From Bacillus sp. FJAT-42376 (GTDB lineage Bacteria > Bacillota > Bacilli > Bacillales > Bacillaceae), in the NCBI RefSeq assembly GCF_003816055.1, contig NZ_CP033906.1:4030001-4094000 (forward strand): a DNA stretch of 64,000 nt. Reading direction: 5' to 3'. Positions 50,404-58,800 of the stretch are shown one piece after another. Position numbers and translations under genes: made by a program. The first letter of the stretch is position 1. Each line of letters opens with the position of its first letter. Below the pieces are notes generated by a model. It searched no databases and had not been told where the DNA came from. It saw nothing but the letters and a program-made list of their open reading frames with translations.

Positions 50404-52809
50404 ATCAAACGTAATAAACTGGTTAGTTCGTTCGTCTGTCTTAGCGTTTTGGCTACATGGCCTATTCAGCCAGGGCAAGCATCTGCCGCTGAATATCCTT
50501 ATACAGGAGTAACGGTTTCTGGAAGCACCAGCATTCATCGGGGTGCGGAAAAGGATTACAAAATCACCAAGACTATTTCTTCAAATGAATCTGTTGCTGT
50601 GTTAAATGAATTCACAAACAAATCCAACGAAACATGGCTTCAAATCAACTATGAAGGAACAACAGGCTGGGTAATGGAATCACAGGTTAAAGAACTCGAA
50701 AAGCCTGTACCTTACGGATTTATTGCAACTGACGAAGCAGCGGTTCACCGCAGCGCAGAAACCACATCCACCGTGTCTGCCGAGCCAGGGAAAAATACGA
50801 TGGTTGAAATTTCAAGCAGCTTTGTCAATAGAGAGCAGGAAATCTGGTACCAAGTAAAAACCGCTGACTGGTCTGGCTGGATCCATTCCGATCAAATTAT
50901 GTTTAAGCCGGAATCATTCACTGCCTACAATACGGGCAAAAATCAGGAAGTCCGAAGCGGTGCTGCATCCAATTACAGACTGCTGCAAACCTTAAAAGAA
51001 AATGATTCAATCAAAATTACGGATTTCATTATTAACTCAGCTTCCGAACCTTATTACGGAATAGAGCTTTCTAACGGCACTAAAGGCTGGACCAATGCAG
51101 AAACACTGACTTACTCCTACCAGGCCAAGCCCTCTGCCATCCTAAAAACCGTATATGCCAAATTAAATCCAACAAATATTCACCGGTCCGCCGATTCTGC
51201 TGAACGAAAAGTTTACGAGGCTCCGATGAATGAAGAATTTGAGATTAAGAGTGAATTTACAAATAAACAAAATGAAAAATGGTACCAGGTTGAATATCAG
51301 ACCGGAAAATATGGCTGGGTAAACAGCGCACATACCTCCACATCTCAGACCATTAACGGCACCTTTTATGTACAGGCGGCCGAAGCCAATGTCCGCTCTG
51401 GTGCGTCAACCGACTATAAAAAGCTCAGTACACTCACAAAGGGTACAGCTGTAAAGGTAGTCGACCAATTCACCAATAAAGCCAATGAAAAATGGTACAG
51501 AGTCCAGATCGGAAGCACCTTCGGATGGGTTTCCGCTTCCCTTTTAACCGAAAAAGCCGTGTATCTTAATACAAGCATGTATATCGGTACATACAAATCC
51601 GAGTTAAGGAAAGGCGCAGAATTCAGATATACTGTTGTTGAAAAACCTTCATATGGAAGTAAAGTTACCCTTCTATCTCAATTTATAAACAAAGATGGAG
51701 AAAAATGGGTTAATATCCAAACCGCAAGCGGCAGAAAAGGCTGGATCCCTCAATGGGAAGTCTATCAATCTCTCAGCGACCGTCCATTCGTTTACGGAAA
51801 AAGTGCGGACAGCATCCGCCGGTCCGCTGCATCTGATGCAAGAATTGTTGCTTCAGTCCAAACAGGAGATTCGCTCGTTTTTCTTCGTGAGCTGAACGGC
51901 TGGTACAATGTTGAAACGTCAACAGGCGTGCGCGGCTGGATCCCGGCAGCAAGCACCGCTGCCACCCCGCCTGCAAACCTGCTTGTTCCTCAAGTCACAC
52001 AAATGGGCAGCAGCACAGAGCTTTCCTGGATAAAATCAAAAACAGCGAAAGTCAATTTCGATTTCCTTTCCGACCGCACTGCTTACATCAGCACAAAAGG
52101 ACTTGCGCTAAAGATTCCTGATGTTGAAGTGCAAGGCGTAACCATCACTCAGATTGATGGGGCAATCAAAGTAACACCAGAACCTGGCTATTCCATTACC
52201 GTTCATGATAAAAAAGACCGCTTTCAGCTTCTGATCCATGAAGTCGGGGTTGCCGGAAAAACTATTGTTCTTGATGCAGGACACGGCGGAAGCGACTCTG
52301 GAGCAGTCGGTCCTACCAGGCTTTATGAAAAGGATGTTACGTTTGCTGTCACAAGGTATTTGGGCGATATCCTGAAAGAGAATGGCGCCAAGGTCATCTA
52401 CACTAGAACAACGGATATTAAACCGGAATTAGATACTCGTGCAGCGATTTCTAATAATTCAGATGCCGATATTTTCATCAGCGTTCACGCCAATGCGAAC
52501 GCAAACCGGAGTGCAAAAGGAACGGAAACCTATTTTAATGTGACGACCAATCCAAATGACCAAAAAAGCAGAACACTATCATCCAATATACAGCGCGAAT
52601 TGGTCGAACAAATCAATACCACCAGCCGCGGAATTAAAGAAGCGGGCTTTGTTGTTATTAGAGAAAACCAACTGCCGAGTGCTTTAGTGGAGCTTGCTTT
52701 TATCTCTAATCCTAACGAAGAAACGATGCTGAGATCAGATGCTGTCAGAAGAAAAGCTGCACAGGGAATTTACAACGGTATTGAAGACTATTTTAATGGA
52801 GGCAACTAA
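50404..52809 (+). CDS. Secreted N-acetylmuramoyl-L-alanine amidase with seven SH3b repeats
   Basis: About 801 residues. Signal peptide KRNKLVSSFVCLSVLATWP with cleavage after ASA; seven bacterial SH3 repeats of about 65 residues (residues 35-510), each ending in a GW(V/I) motif; a linker domain resembling AMIN (about 525-620); then an Amidase_3 domain with zinc ligands in VLDAGHGGSDSG, YEKDVT, SVHANANA and the catalytic Glu in LVELAFISN. It cleaves the bond between muramic acid and L-Ala, like LytC. Start is unclear: GGGAGGG is spaced seven bases from an ATC codon at 50404, where the signal peptide should begin; the first standard start in frame is a TTG at 50374, inside the terminator hairpin. 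Confidence 0.85.
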   Translation: MKRNKLVSSFVCLSVLATWPIQPGQASAAEYPYTGVTVSGSTSIHRGAEKDYKITKTISSNESVAVLNEFTNKSNETWLQINYEGTTGWVMESQVKELEKPVPYGFIATDEAAVHRSAETTSTVSAEPGKNTMVEISSSFVNREQEIWYQVKTADWSGWIHSDQIMFKPESFTAYNTGKNQEVRSGAASNYRLLQTLKENDSIKITDFIINSASEPYYGIELSNGTKGWTNAETLTYSYQAKPSAILKTVYAKLNPTNIHRSADSAERKVYEAPMNEEFEIKSEFTNKQNEKWYQVEYQTGKYGWVNSAHTSTSQTINGTFYVQAAEANVRSGASTDYKKLSTLTKGTAVKVVDQFTNKANEKWYRVQIGSTFGWVSASLLTEKAVYLNTSMYIGTYKSELRKGAEFRYTVVEKPSYGSKVTLLSQFINKDGEKWVNIQTASGRKGWIPQWEVYQSLSDRPFVYGKSADSIRRSAASDARIVASVQTGDSLVFLRELNGWYNVETSTGVRGWIPAASTAATPPANLLVPQVTQMGSSTELSWIKSKTAKVNFDFLSDRTAYISTKGLALKIPDVEVQGVTITQIDGAIKVTPEPGYSITVHDKKDRFQLLIHEVGVAGKTIVLDAGHGGSDSGAVGPTRLYEKDVTFAVTRYLGDILKENGAKVIYTRTTDIKPELDTRAAISNNSDADIFISVHANANANRSAKGTETYFNVTTNPNDQKSRTLSSNIQRELVEQINTTSRGIKEAGFVVIRENQLPSALVELAFISNPNEETMLRSDAVRRKAAQGIYNGIEDYFNGGN

Positions 52810-52814
52810 TTCCG

Positions 52815-53447
52815 ATGAAAAAAACAAAAATCGCCTTAGTTTTTGGAGCAGGAATATTGGCAGGCAGTATTTTCACCCCGCTTGCCACATCTCAGGCAAG
52901 CAGCAATCTTGTCCTGGCAAGCGTTGAATGGGTCACGTCCCAGCTGACTCCGGTTAACAATCGGATCGCAAACCTTGAAAGAGAAGTACAAACGCTGAAG
53001 CAAATGAATACGAATCCTGCCTTGCCTTCAAAGGTGTATGTTAAAACGGTCATTGCAGACATTCACTCCGGCGCTATGGAGCATTACAGAGTACTTGCCA
53101 GTGTTCCAGTTTCACAGATTCTGAACGTCTCTCAGGAAATCACTTCTGAGGACGGCAAGTATTACAAAGTGGAATATAGCACCGGCAAAACCGGATGGAT
53201 TCCAGCTTCAGAAGTAAGCAGTACTGCTGTTCAAAAGCCAGCTTCCTTTATTGTAAAATCCTCCGGGACCGTATACAGCGGAGCAGCGGAAACAGGATAC
53301 AAAAGAGTCGCCACCGTATCTGCCGGCCAAACTCTCAAGTTCCTGAATGCCTTCAAAAACAGCTCCACAAAAGAAGTCTGGATCAATGTCCAGCTTTCAA
53401 ATGGTGCTAAAGGATGGGTCAAGCAGCAATTTGGCGAGGTGAAATAA
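52815..53447 (+). CDS. Secreted SH3b-domain protein
   Basis: Protein of 210 residues. Signal peptide (1-30, TKIALVFGAGILAGSIFTPLATSQA), a short coiled coil (VNNRIANLEREVQTLKQM), and two SH3b repeats (about 73-140 and 142-209) with GWIPAS and GWVKQQ ends. No catalytic domain, so it probably binds the wall or modulates its neighbours. It lies five bases after the amidase gene and four before the SpoIID/LytB gene. Confidence 0.8.
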   Translation: MKKTKIALVFGAGILAGSIFTPLATSQASSNLVLASVEWVTSQLTPVNNRIANLEREVQTLKQMNTNPALPSKVYVKTVIADIHSGAMEHYRVLASVPVSQILNVSQEITSEDGKYYKVEYSTGKTGWIPASEVSSTAVQKPASFIVKSSGTVYSGAAETGYKRVATVSAGQTLKFLNAFKNSSTKEVWINVQLSNGAKGWVKQQFGEVK

Positions 53448-53451
53448 CGCC

Positions 53452-54978
53452 ATGAATAAGAAAAAACTAGTTGGAGGGGCGCTGCTGTCAGCAGCCCTCC
53501 TCTTCGGATTCAGTCCGGTCGGACACGCTTATGAGAAACAAACCTATGCGAGCGAGACAAAAGTGCAGCTAAGAAAAGCGCCATCACTTCAAGTCCAGCT
53601 TAACGGACTCTTCGAAATTGAAAACATGACGTCCAGAGAGAAAACACTGCTCGTGCCTTCGGTTTCCGTAACCCTTACAGCGTATAATGGCACAGCAAAA
53701 CTGACCGCCGGAACAGACTCGTATTCGGCAGGTGCCGGCTTCAAAGTTTCAGAGATTGCGAGCCCGCCTGCCAAGATTGTGAGATTCACGAGCCCTACAG
53801 AAGTCAGAAAAAGCGCCGTGGACAGTTCAGAATCCATCCGGACGATGAAAAAAATAGAAGCCGCTGAATATATCACCGAAACCACCAGTTCCGGTGTGGT
53901 CTGGTACAATGTTCAGCTCTCCAGCGGAACGAGAGGCTGGGTTTCCTCTAAATCGTCCATTGCAGAATCGGCTCCGTCTGGATTGTCCTTATTCAAATAC
54001 AATTCCCTTCAATACCGGGGAAGCTTTGAAGCAAAAGCAGACGGCAGCAGCGCAGCCCTATATAATGTACTTGGCTTAGAGGATTATCTAAAAGGCGTCG
54101 TACCGAATGAAATGCCGGCAAGCTGGCACCCCGAAGCCCTGAAAGCGCAGGCCATTGTAGCGAGAAGCTTTGCCGTCAATAGCATGGGGCTATCCAACAC
54201 AGCGAAAAGCCAGGTGTATAACGGATATTCAAAAGAAGACAGCCGGTCCAATGCCGCCGTCGCAGCCACCGAGGGTGTGATGGTCAAGCATAACGGGAAG
54301 CCCGTTCAAGCCTTCTTTTACTCTACAAGCGGCGGGAAAACGGCAAATGCCTGGGATGTATGGGGATCAAGTCCCGTCACCTTCCCTTATTTAAAAAGTG
54401 TAGAGGATGCGTATGAAAGCTCTCCGCACAGCAGCTGGACCGACACATTCCGCTCCGCTGTCCTATTAGGAACGTTCGGATTTGATCCGAATACAACAGT
54501 TTTATATGACATAAAAGCGAATCCGACTGGACAAAACGGAGAAATCGGCAGCGTCACGGTTACAACCTCTGCCGGTGTGAAAACGATCACCGGAGATGAA
54601 GGAGACATCCGCTCCCTTTTTCCAGTGAAGCAGTATTACAACCAGCTTCGCTCGAACTGGTTTACACTGAATCCGGTTCAGTCCTTTACGGTAAAAGGTC
54701 CCGGTACAGCAAGCCAGAAGCAATTCGCCGTTACAGGCAGCAGCGTAATGGGAGCTGACGGAAAGCAAACAACCATCCAGGACAGTCAGGTCACCATTCA
54801 AACCGCATCCGGCCCTGTCATGCAGGAAGCAGACCCGGCAACCATCCAGGTCAACGGCAAAGGCTGGGGCCACCGTATCGGAATGAGTCAATACGGTGCC
54901 AACGGCTATGCGAAAAATGGCTACAAAGCCGAAGCGATTGTCCAGCATTACTTCCCGGGGACGGTTGTGGGGAAATAG
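53452..54978 (+). CDS. SpoIID/LytB-domain protein with SH3b region
   Basis: Protein of 508 residues. Signal peptide (1-26, ending GHAYEKQ), one SH3b-like domain (about 100-168, WYNVQLSSGTRGWVSSKSS), then the SpoIID domain: EDYLKGVVPNEMPASWHPEALKAQAIVARSFAV in pieces near 205-240, FFYSTSGGKTANAWDVWG near 285, and the C-terminal GKGWGHRIGMSQYGANGYAKNG. SpoIID itself is a lytic transglycosylase acting on denuded glycans; LytB is the modifier of the LytC amidase in B. subtilis. Its operon with an amidase fits a LytB-LytC-like pair. Confidence 0.88.
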   Translation: MNKKKLVGGALLSAALLFGFSPVGHAYEKQTYASETKVQLRKAPSLQVQLNGLFEIENMTSREKTLLVPSVSVTLTAYNGTAKLTAGTDSYSAGAGFKVSEIASPPAKIVRFTSPTEVRKSAVDSSESIRTMKKIEAAEYITETTSSGVVWYNVQLSSGTRGWVSSKSSIAESAPSGLSLFKYNSLQYRGSFEAKADGSSAALYNVLGLEDYLKGVVPNEMPASWHPEALKAQAIVARSFAVNSMGLSNTAKSQVYNGYSKEDSRSNAAVAATEGVMVKHNGKPVQAFFYSTSGGKTANAWDVWGSSPVTFPYLKSVEDAYESSPHSSWTDTFRSAVLLGTFGFDPNTTVLYDIKANPTGQNGEIGSVTVTTSAGVKTITGDEGDIRSLFPVKQYYNQLRSNWFTLNPVQSFTVKGPGTASQKQFAVTGSSVMGADGKQTTIQDSQVTIQTASGPVMQEADPATIQVNGKGWGHRIGMSQYGANGYAKNGYKAEAIVQHYFPGTVVGK

Positions 54979-54992
54979 ATTGGATATAGTGG

Positions 54993-55022
54993 AACAGCCC
55001 TTTTTTTGGGGGCTGTTTTTTT
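54993..55022 (+). terminator. Terminator of the amidase operon
   Basis: AACAGCCC/GGGCTGTT eight-bp stem followed by TTTTTTT, 15 bases after the stop. Confidence 0.85.
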
Positions 55023-55170
55023 GTTTCTTTCTTATTAAAGGCGGAGACTAGTTCAGGTACGGTGCCCGTCCCATTCTTTGCTGCCAATAAAGATACCCCA
55101 CCGTTTTTATACCTTCAAAGCTTCTTTCCTCCTTCCCCTTTGATCTTGTGAGGAGAGGGTTTATTAAGTT
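55023..55170. other. Intergenic stretch
   Basis: No gene or signal recognised between the operon terminator and the first MITE-like repeat. Confidence 0.5.
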
Positions 55171-55298
55171 TGCACTGACCCCCGCTCCTTTACCGAACTA
55201 AACCTCCGTCCCCCCTGCTTGTCAGCCCTTGCCCCTCAGCACTTCTGGCGAGTCTTTCTCAATCCCCCGCTGCGTTGCCATGTTGGGGGTCAGTGCTA
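55171..55298. repeat. MITE-like repeat with inverted ends, left copy
   Basis: About 127 bases beginning GCACTGACCCCC and ending GGGGGTCAGTGC, a 12-bp perfect terminal inverted repeat. The inside (GAACTAAACCTCCGTCCCCC, then CCCTCAGCACTTCTGG) is shared with the copy at 56587. No ORF. I read it as a non-autonomous transposable element. Confidence 0.75.
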
Positions 55299-55366
55299 TG
55301 CTCCCAATATAGTTTACAGGGTCTCCTTAGACATGTTAGTGTCTACAATCAAAGGAGGAGATGAGG

Positions 55367-55672
55367 ATGAAAAAGTACTCAGCAGAATTCAAAAAGAGAG
55401 TAGTAAAGTTTTATCATGATCATGCAGAACTGGGCTATTTGAGTGTGGCTAGGGAATTTGATATTCCTTCTGACGAAACGGTAAGACGGTGGATTAAAAA
55501 GGATCAGGTGAAAGAAGAGACAAAACCGGAAAAGGACCAGGGGCAGAAGTCGAAAAGGTGTTTGCCATCCGGGTGGCCAAAACCAAGGACGCTGATGGAA
55601 GAGAAAGCTTTTTCAGATGCGGAGAATGCTTATTTAAAAAAGTTATTAGCCTTGAGAAAGGAGGGAAGATAA
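55367..55672 (+). CDS. IS3-family OrfA (HTH DNA-binding)
   Basis: About 101 residues. N-terminal HTH of the IS3 OrfA type (KKYSAEFKKRVVKFYHDHAE, LSVAREFDIPSDETVRRWIKK), then a charged linker and the leucine-rich end AYLKKLLALRKEG. ATG at 55367 has GGAGG eight bases upstream; an earlier ATG at 55361 is too near the ribosome site. At 55636-55642 the heptamer A-AAA-AAG in frame allows a -1 shift into orfB. Confidence 0.88.
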   Translation: MKKYSAEFKKRVVKFYHDHAELGYLSVAREFDIPSDETVRRWIKKDQVKEETKPEKDQGQKSKRCLPSGWPKPRTLMEEKAFSDAENAYLKKLLALRKEGR

Positions 55673-56541
55673 CCAAATCAGAGCGTTTTGAAATCATTCA
55701 TCATTTGGTGAAGGACTATAGTATCTACAAACTATGTCTTATAGCTGGCGTTTCGAGATACGGCTACTACAAGTGGAAAAAGAGGCTCTCACGGCCTCTA
55801 ACCAAGGAGGAGAAGAGAAACCAGGAAATGGCCATCCTTCTCAGGGAGCAGTATTTTGAGGAAAAGGGACGACAAGGATACCGGCAATTGACCACTTATT
55901 TGAGAAAGTATCATGATCTGTTTGTGAATCACAAACGCGTAAGAAGGTTATTAAATAAGATGGGGCTGCATGCGCGTCAGAGACGCAAGAAAATTAGACA
56001 TTACGATCAAGAAAGCCACTTTGCCCCTAATCTCTTGAAGCGCAATTTTAAGGCCGATTACCCGAATGATAAACTATGCATTGATATCACGTACGTCTAT
56101 GCAGGGAGTAAGCGATACTATCTTTGTGCCATCATTGATTTATTCAACAATGAAATTATCGCCTACCATTTGAGCGATAAAAATGATACAGACCTGGTTT
56201 TGGATACCCTTAAAAAAGCCCATAAAAAAAGAGACCTGAAATGTGCCACCCTGCATAGCGACCAGGGACACCAATTCACGTCTCACAAATACAAAAACAC
56301 ACTTATAGGGTACCAAATCGTACGAAGCATGTCTAGAAGAGGGAACTGTTGGGACAACGCACCAATCGAGTCATTCTTTAGTCATTACAAGACAGAAGGT
56401 CTTTGGCTGGATCGCCCGCGTACACTGCAACAATTGGTGGAAACAACAGATGAGTACATGGATTTTTATAATCAGCGGAGATACCAGAAGAAATTAGGCT
56501 ATCAATCACCGAAAGAGTTTTCTAAGAGCGCAGCAAATTAA
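55558..56541 (+). CDS. IS3-family OrfB transposase (DDE integrase core)
   Basis: Open frame of 327 codons, overlapping orfA by 115 bases; the functional product is most likely the OrfAB fusion entered at the slippery site near 55640. HTH_21 region (VSRYGYYKWKKRLSRP; RQGYRQLTTYLRK; RRLLNKMGL), then an rve core with Asp in CIDITYVYAG, Asp in LHSDQGHQFTS and Glu in APIESFFSHYK. All three catalytic residues are present, so the element may be active. Confidence 0.9.
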   Translation: MFAIRVAKTKDADGRESFFRCGECLFKKVISLEKGGKITKSERFEIIHHLVKDYSIYKLCLIAGVSRYGYYKWKKRLSRPLTKEEKRNQEMAILLREQYFEEKGRQGYRQLTTYLRKYHDLFVNHKRVRRLLNKMGLHARQRRKKIRHYDQESHFAPNLLKRNFKADYPNDKLCIDITYVYAGSKRYYLCAIIDLFNNEIIAYHLSDKNDTDLVLDTLKKAHKKRDLKCATLHSDQGHQFTSHKYKNTLIGYQIVRSMSRRGNCWDNAPIESFFSHYKTEGLWLDRPRTLQQLVETTDEYMDFYNQRRYQKKLGYQSPKEFSKSAAN

Positions 56542-56586
56542 AAGAAACGACCCTGTAAACTTGACAGGGCGCAGTGCACAGTGCAA

Positions 56587-56713
56587 TGCACTGACCCCCG
56601 TTTCTCTACCGAACTAAACCTCCGTCCCCCCTGCTCGTCAGCCCTTGCCCCTCAGCACTTCTGGTGATTTTTCCTCTATCCTCCGCTGCGCTACCGTGTT
56701 GAGGGTCAGTGCA
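56587..56713. repeat. MITE-like repeat with inverted ends, right copy
   Basis: Second copy of the 127-bp element, in the same orientation: TGCACTGACCCCC at the start and GAGGGTCAGTGCA at the end (one change in the inverted repeat). About 90% of the inside matches the left copy, with most changes in the last third. The IS3 element lies between the copies. Confidence 0.75.
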
Positions 56714-56750
56714 ATGCTACCACGCTTCCCCCTGCTAATCCTCCCCAAAC

Positions 56751-56778
56751 AAAAAAACCCCCGCTCAACGCAAGGGGG
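56751..56778 (-). terminator. Terminator of the small lipoprotein gene
   Basis: CCCCC/GGGGG stem with an 11-base loop; TTTTTTT follows on the minus strand. Confidence 0.75.
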
Positions 56779-56788
56779 CCCTTCACAC

Positions 56789-57247
56789 CTATTTCAAAAT
56801 ATCCTCTTTCGGAGACTCATCTCCGTTGATTACATAGTACCGGTCACCGTGCTTTTGAAGAATCCAAAAGTAGGTTCCGCCAATTTTTGATTCTTCTAGG
56901 ACGACAGTCCAATCTTCTTTGTATTCATCCTTCAGCATCTTGGCAGCGTCTGCTTTGAGTTCATCCTTTTGAATTGGCGTAAACGTCAATTTTTCGATTC
57001 CGCCGACTTGATCCACTTTATCGGAGAACATGATTTTGCTGAGCTGCAGATCTTCTTTGCTGATGCCTGATTTGCTGAAATGCTCGTAAAACTTTTCCAT
57101 ATCTTCGCCTTTGGCATCTTTGTATACCTGCTTTACGGTATTTGCTGCGGCCGTCATTTCTTTAGCGTTTGCTTCAGGGTCTTGGCATGCTGCCATTAGG
57201 GCGATGGAGAGGATCATCCATACAGTGAGGAGCCATTGCTTTTTCAT
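56789..57247 (-). CDS. Lipoprotein of unknown function
   Basis: Protein of 152 residues. Signal with lipobox LMAAC (Cys at residue 21). The body, TVKQVYKDAKGEDMEKFYEHFS ... ADAAKMLKDEYKEDWTVVLEES ... TYFWILQKHGDRYYVINGDE in pieces, has the helix-then-strand order of NTF2-like DUF4878 lipoproteins; I am not certain of the family. Single gene with its own terminator. Confidence 0.7.
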   Translation of the reverse strand: MKKQWLLTVWMILSIALMAACQDPEANAKEMTAAANTVKQVYKDAKGEDMEKFYEHFSKSGISKEDLQLSKIMFSDKVDQVGGIEKLTFTPIQKDELKADAAKMLKDEYKEDWTVVLEESKIGGTYFWILQKHGDRYYVINGDESPKEDILK

Positions 57248-57338
57248 CAGATTCCGTCCTTTAAATGAAGTAAGATACCTCTATTATAAGGTGGACGGTA
57301 CGAAAGAACTAGACAAACTATTGTTAAAATTATGTAAA

Positions 57339-57360
57339 GGGGCCTCCATATGGAAGCCCC
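57339..57360 (-). terminator. Terminator of the polysaccharide operon
   Basis: GGGGCCTCC/GGAAGCCCC nine-bp stem (one G-T) with ATAT loop; on the minus strand TTTACATAATTTT follows, a weak T run. Confidence 0.6.
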
Positions 57361-57366
57361 TCTCAT

Positions 57367-58785
57367 TTAGGATGGCTGCTCATTTAACCCGCCTTTTCGG
57401 CGTTTTTTGAACATCCGGTATAGATTGAGCAAAATGTACGGTGTCAGAAGAATGATCAATACAGACACCCATAGCGTATTCAGCAGGAAGTCGGCAAATC
57501 CACCGATAACGACCCGCGGAATGTTGACGGTGAAGAAGATAAACAAGGCCAAGAACAGCGGATTTTTCGGAAGTCGGATAAAGACCATATACACGAGCTG
57601 GATCACAAACCCGACATAAATGGTTCCTAGAACAATTCCTGCATACCCAAAGTTCGCATACGCCTCTGCCGCAAACAGTGTATTCAAAACCCCTGCTGTT
57701 CCCTCTTCTACCCGCTGCGGATAATAAACATCCATGGCAAGTGCCGCGGAACGGACCTGATGCATATCATACAGTCCGATAAGTGAGGATGGCAGGCTCC
57801 GTCCATTTAGAAGATCAATCCGGTCTGTAAACAGATCAAGATGCAAATAAAATGGAGCAACCTGGGAAAGCAGAACCCGTCCGATTGGACCTCTGTTATA
57901 GGATAGGAAGCTCGCTGGATCGGTCACTCCCTGGATGAAAACGTACATAACAACCAGGAGAACAGCCCCGAGGCCGCCGAGCACCGCTAATCGGAACCAT
58001 GTAAGCCTGATGATTTTCAAGTAAATCAACAGCAACAATACCATGATGATATAAAAGAAAATCGGTGCCTTTGACAGATCATAAACTGCCATGAACAGCG
58101 CCCCGCCTGTTGTTAAAGCAAACAGGATAAACCAGCGGAGCTCTTTACGCTGATAAAAGTAGATAAAGGTAATCATGGAAAGAATCGGAGCAAGGGCAAC
58201 ACCGAAAATATTCCTGATGATCGTGCTTCCGCCAAAACCGTGAGAAGCTGAGATCCGCAGCTGACTTAGATTATCAGAGCCTTTTAAAAGCTCCAGAATC
58301 GGAATCGCATCAATTTTTAAGATTGTGTACCCGATTGCACCCATCGAGAGGATTGTGAAAAAGGTATATAGATAAAACATTTGATTGCCGTTTTCCTCCC
58401 GATAGACAGGCGCATTGATGTAGCTTGTAAATTCTTTTTGTGCATTAAAGCCCGCAAGCCTGCTCAGCAGGAACATGGTGAGCGGCATCACAATCATAAT
58501 AAAACAGATAAAGAAAAAGCCCATGTACCGGAACAGGTCATCCGATAAGCGGTCAATCATGTAATGCTCGTCAATTTTGAGTACTACGAGCAAAGAGCCA
58601 ATAAAGGTGGAGGCCAGCAGGGAATAATAATACGTAATGGATAGTAAGTTTGGGGTGAGCAGCGACATGGAGCCTGATACTTTTCTGAAAAGAATAAAGG
58701 ACAGAACCAGTACCGCAGCCCAAATCAGGATATAAACCATAATACGGCCGTAACTCCTTTGTTTAAAAGATAAGCGGGCAAACAC
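57367..58785 (-). CDS. Oligosaccharide repeat-unit polymerase (Wzy-like)
   Basis: Up to 472 residues with about 11-12 predicted membrane helices, a larger extracytoplasmic loop near 290-350 (SYNRGPIGRVLLSQVAPFYLHLDLF, NGRSLPSSLIGLY) and a conserved end with EAYANFGYAGIVLG. This is the plan of O-antigen/EPS polymerases; sequence conservation in the family is low, so the assignment rests on topology and operon context. The GTG at 58785 lies in the loop of a short hairpin (58773-58795) without a ribosome site; ATG at 58740, behind AAAGGAG and directly before the first helix, is an alternative start. Confidence 0.8.
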   Translation of the reverse strand: MFARLSFKQRSYGRIMVYILIWAAVLVLSFILFRKVSGSMSLLTPNLLSITYYYSLLASTFIGSLLVVLKIDEHYMIDRLSDDLFRYMGFFFICFIMIVMPLTMFLLSRLAGFNAQKEFTSYINAPVYREENGNQMFYLYTFFTILSMGAIGYTILKIDAIPILELLKGSDNLSQLRISASHGFGGSTIIRNIFGVALAPILSMITFIYFYQRKELRWFILFALTTGGALFMAVYDLSKAPIFFYIIMVLLLLIYLKIIRLTWFRLAVLGGLGAVLLVVMYVFIQGVTDPASFLSYNRGPIGRVLLSQVAPFYLHLDLFTDRIDLLNGRSLPSSLIGLYDMHQVRSAALAMDVYYPQRVEEGTAGVLNTLFAAEAYANFGYAGIVLGTIYVGFVIQLVYMVFIRLPKNPLFLALFIFFTVNIPRVVIGGFADFLLNTLWVSVLIILLTPYILLNLYRMFKKRRKGGLNEQPS

Positions 58786-58800
58786 GATGCCCGCTCTACA

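Larger units (their letters stand above)
55311..56561 (+). mobile_element. IS3-family insertion sequence
   Basis: About 1.25 kb bounded by the inverted repeat AGTTTACAGGGTC (55311-55323) and GACCCTGTAAACT (56549-56561). It holds an orfA and orfB joined by a -1 slippery site, the usual IS3 plan, and both frames are intact. The exact outermost bases and a target duplication could not be fixed. Confidence 0.88.

Noticed and set aside
58773..58795. Hairpin AGCGGGC/GCCCGCT around the GTG start of the polymerase gene
   Set aside because: No T run follows and the start codon itself is uncertain, so neither a terminator nor a translational switch can be claimed.
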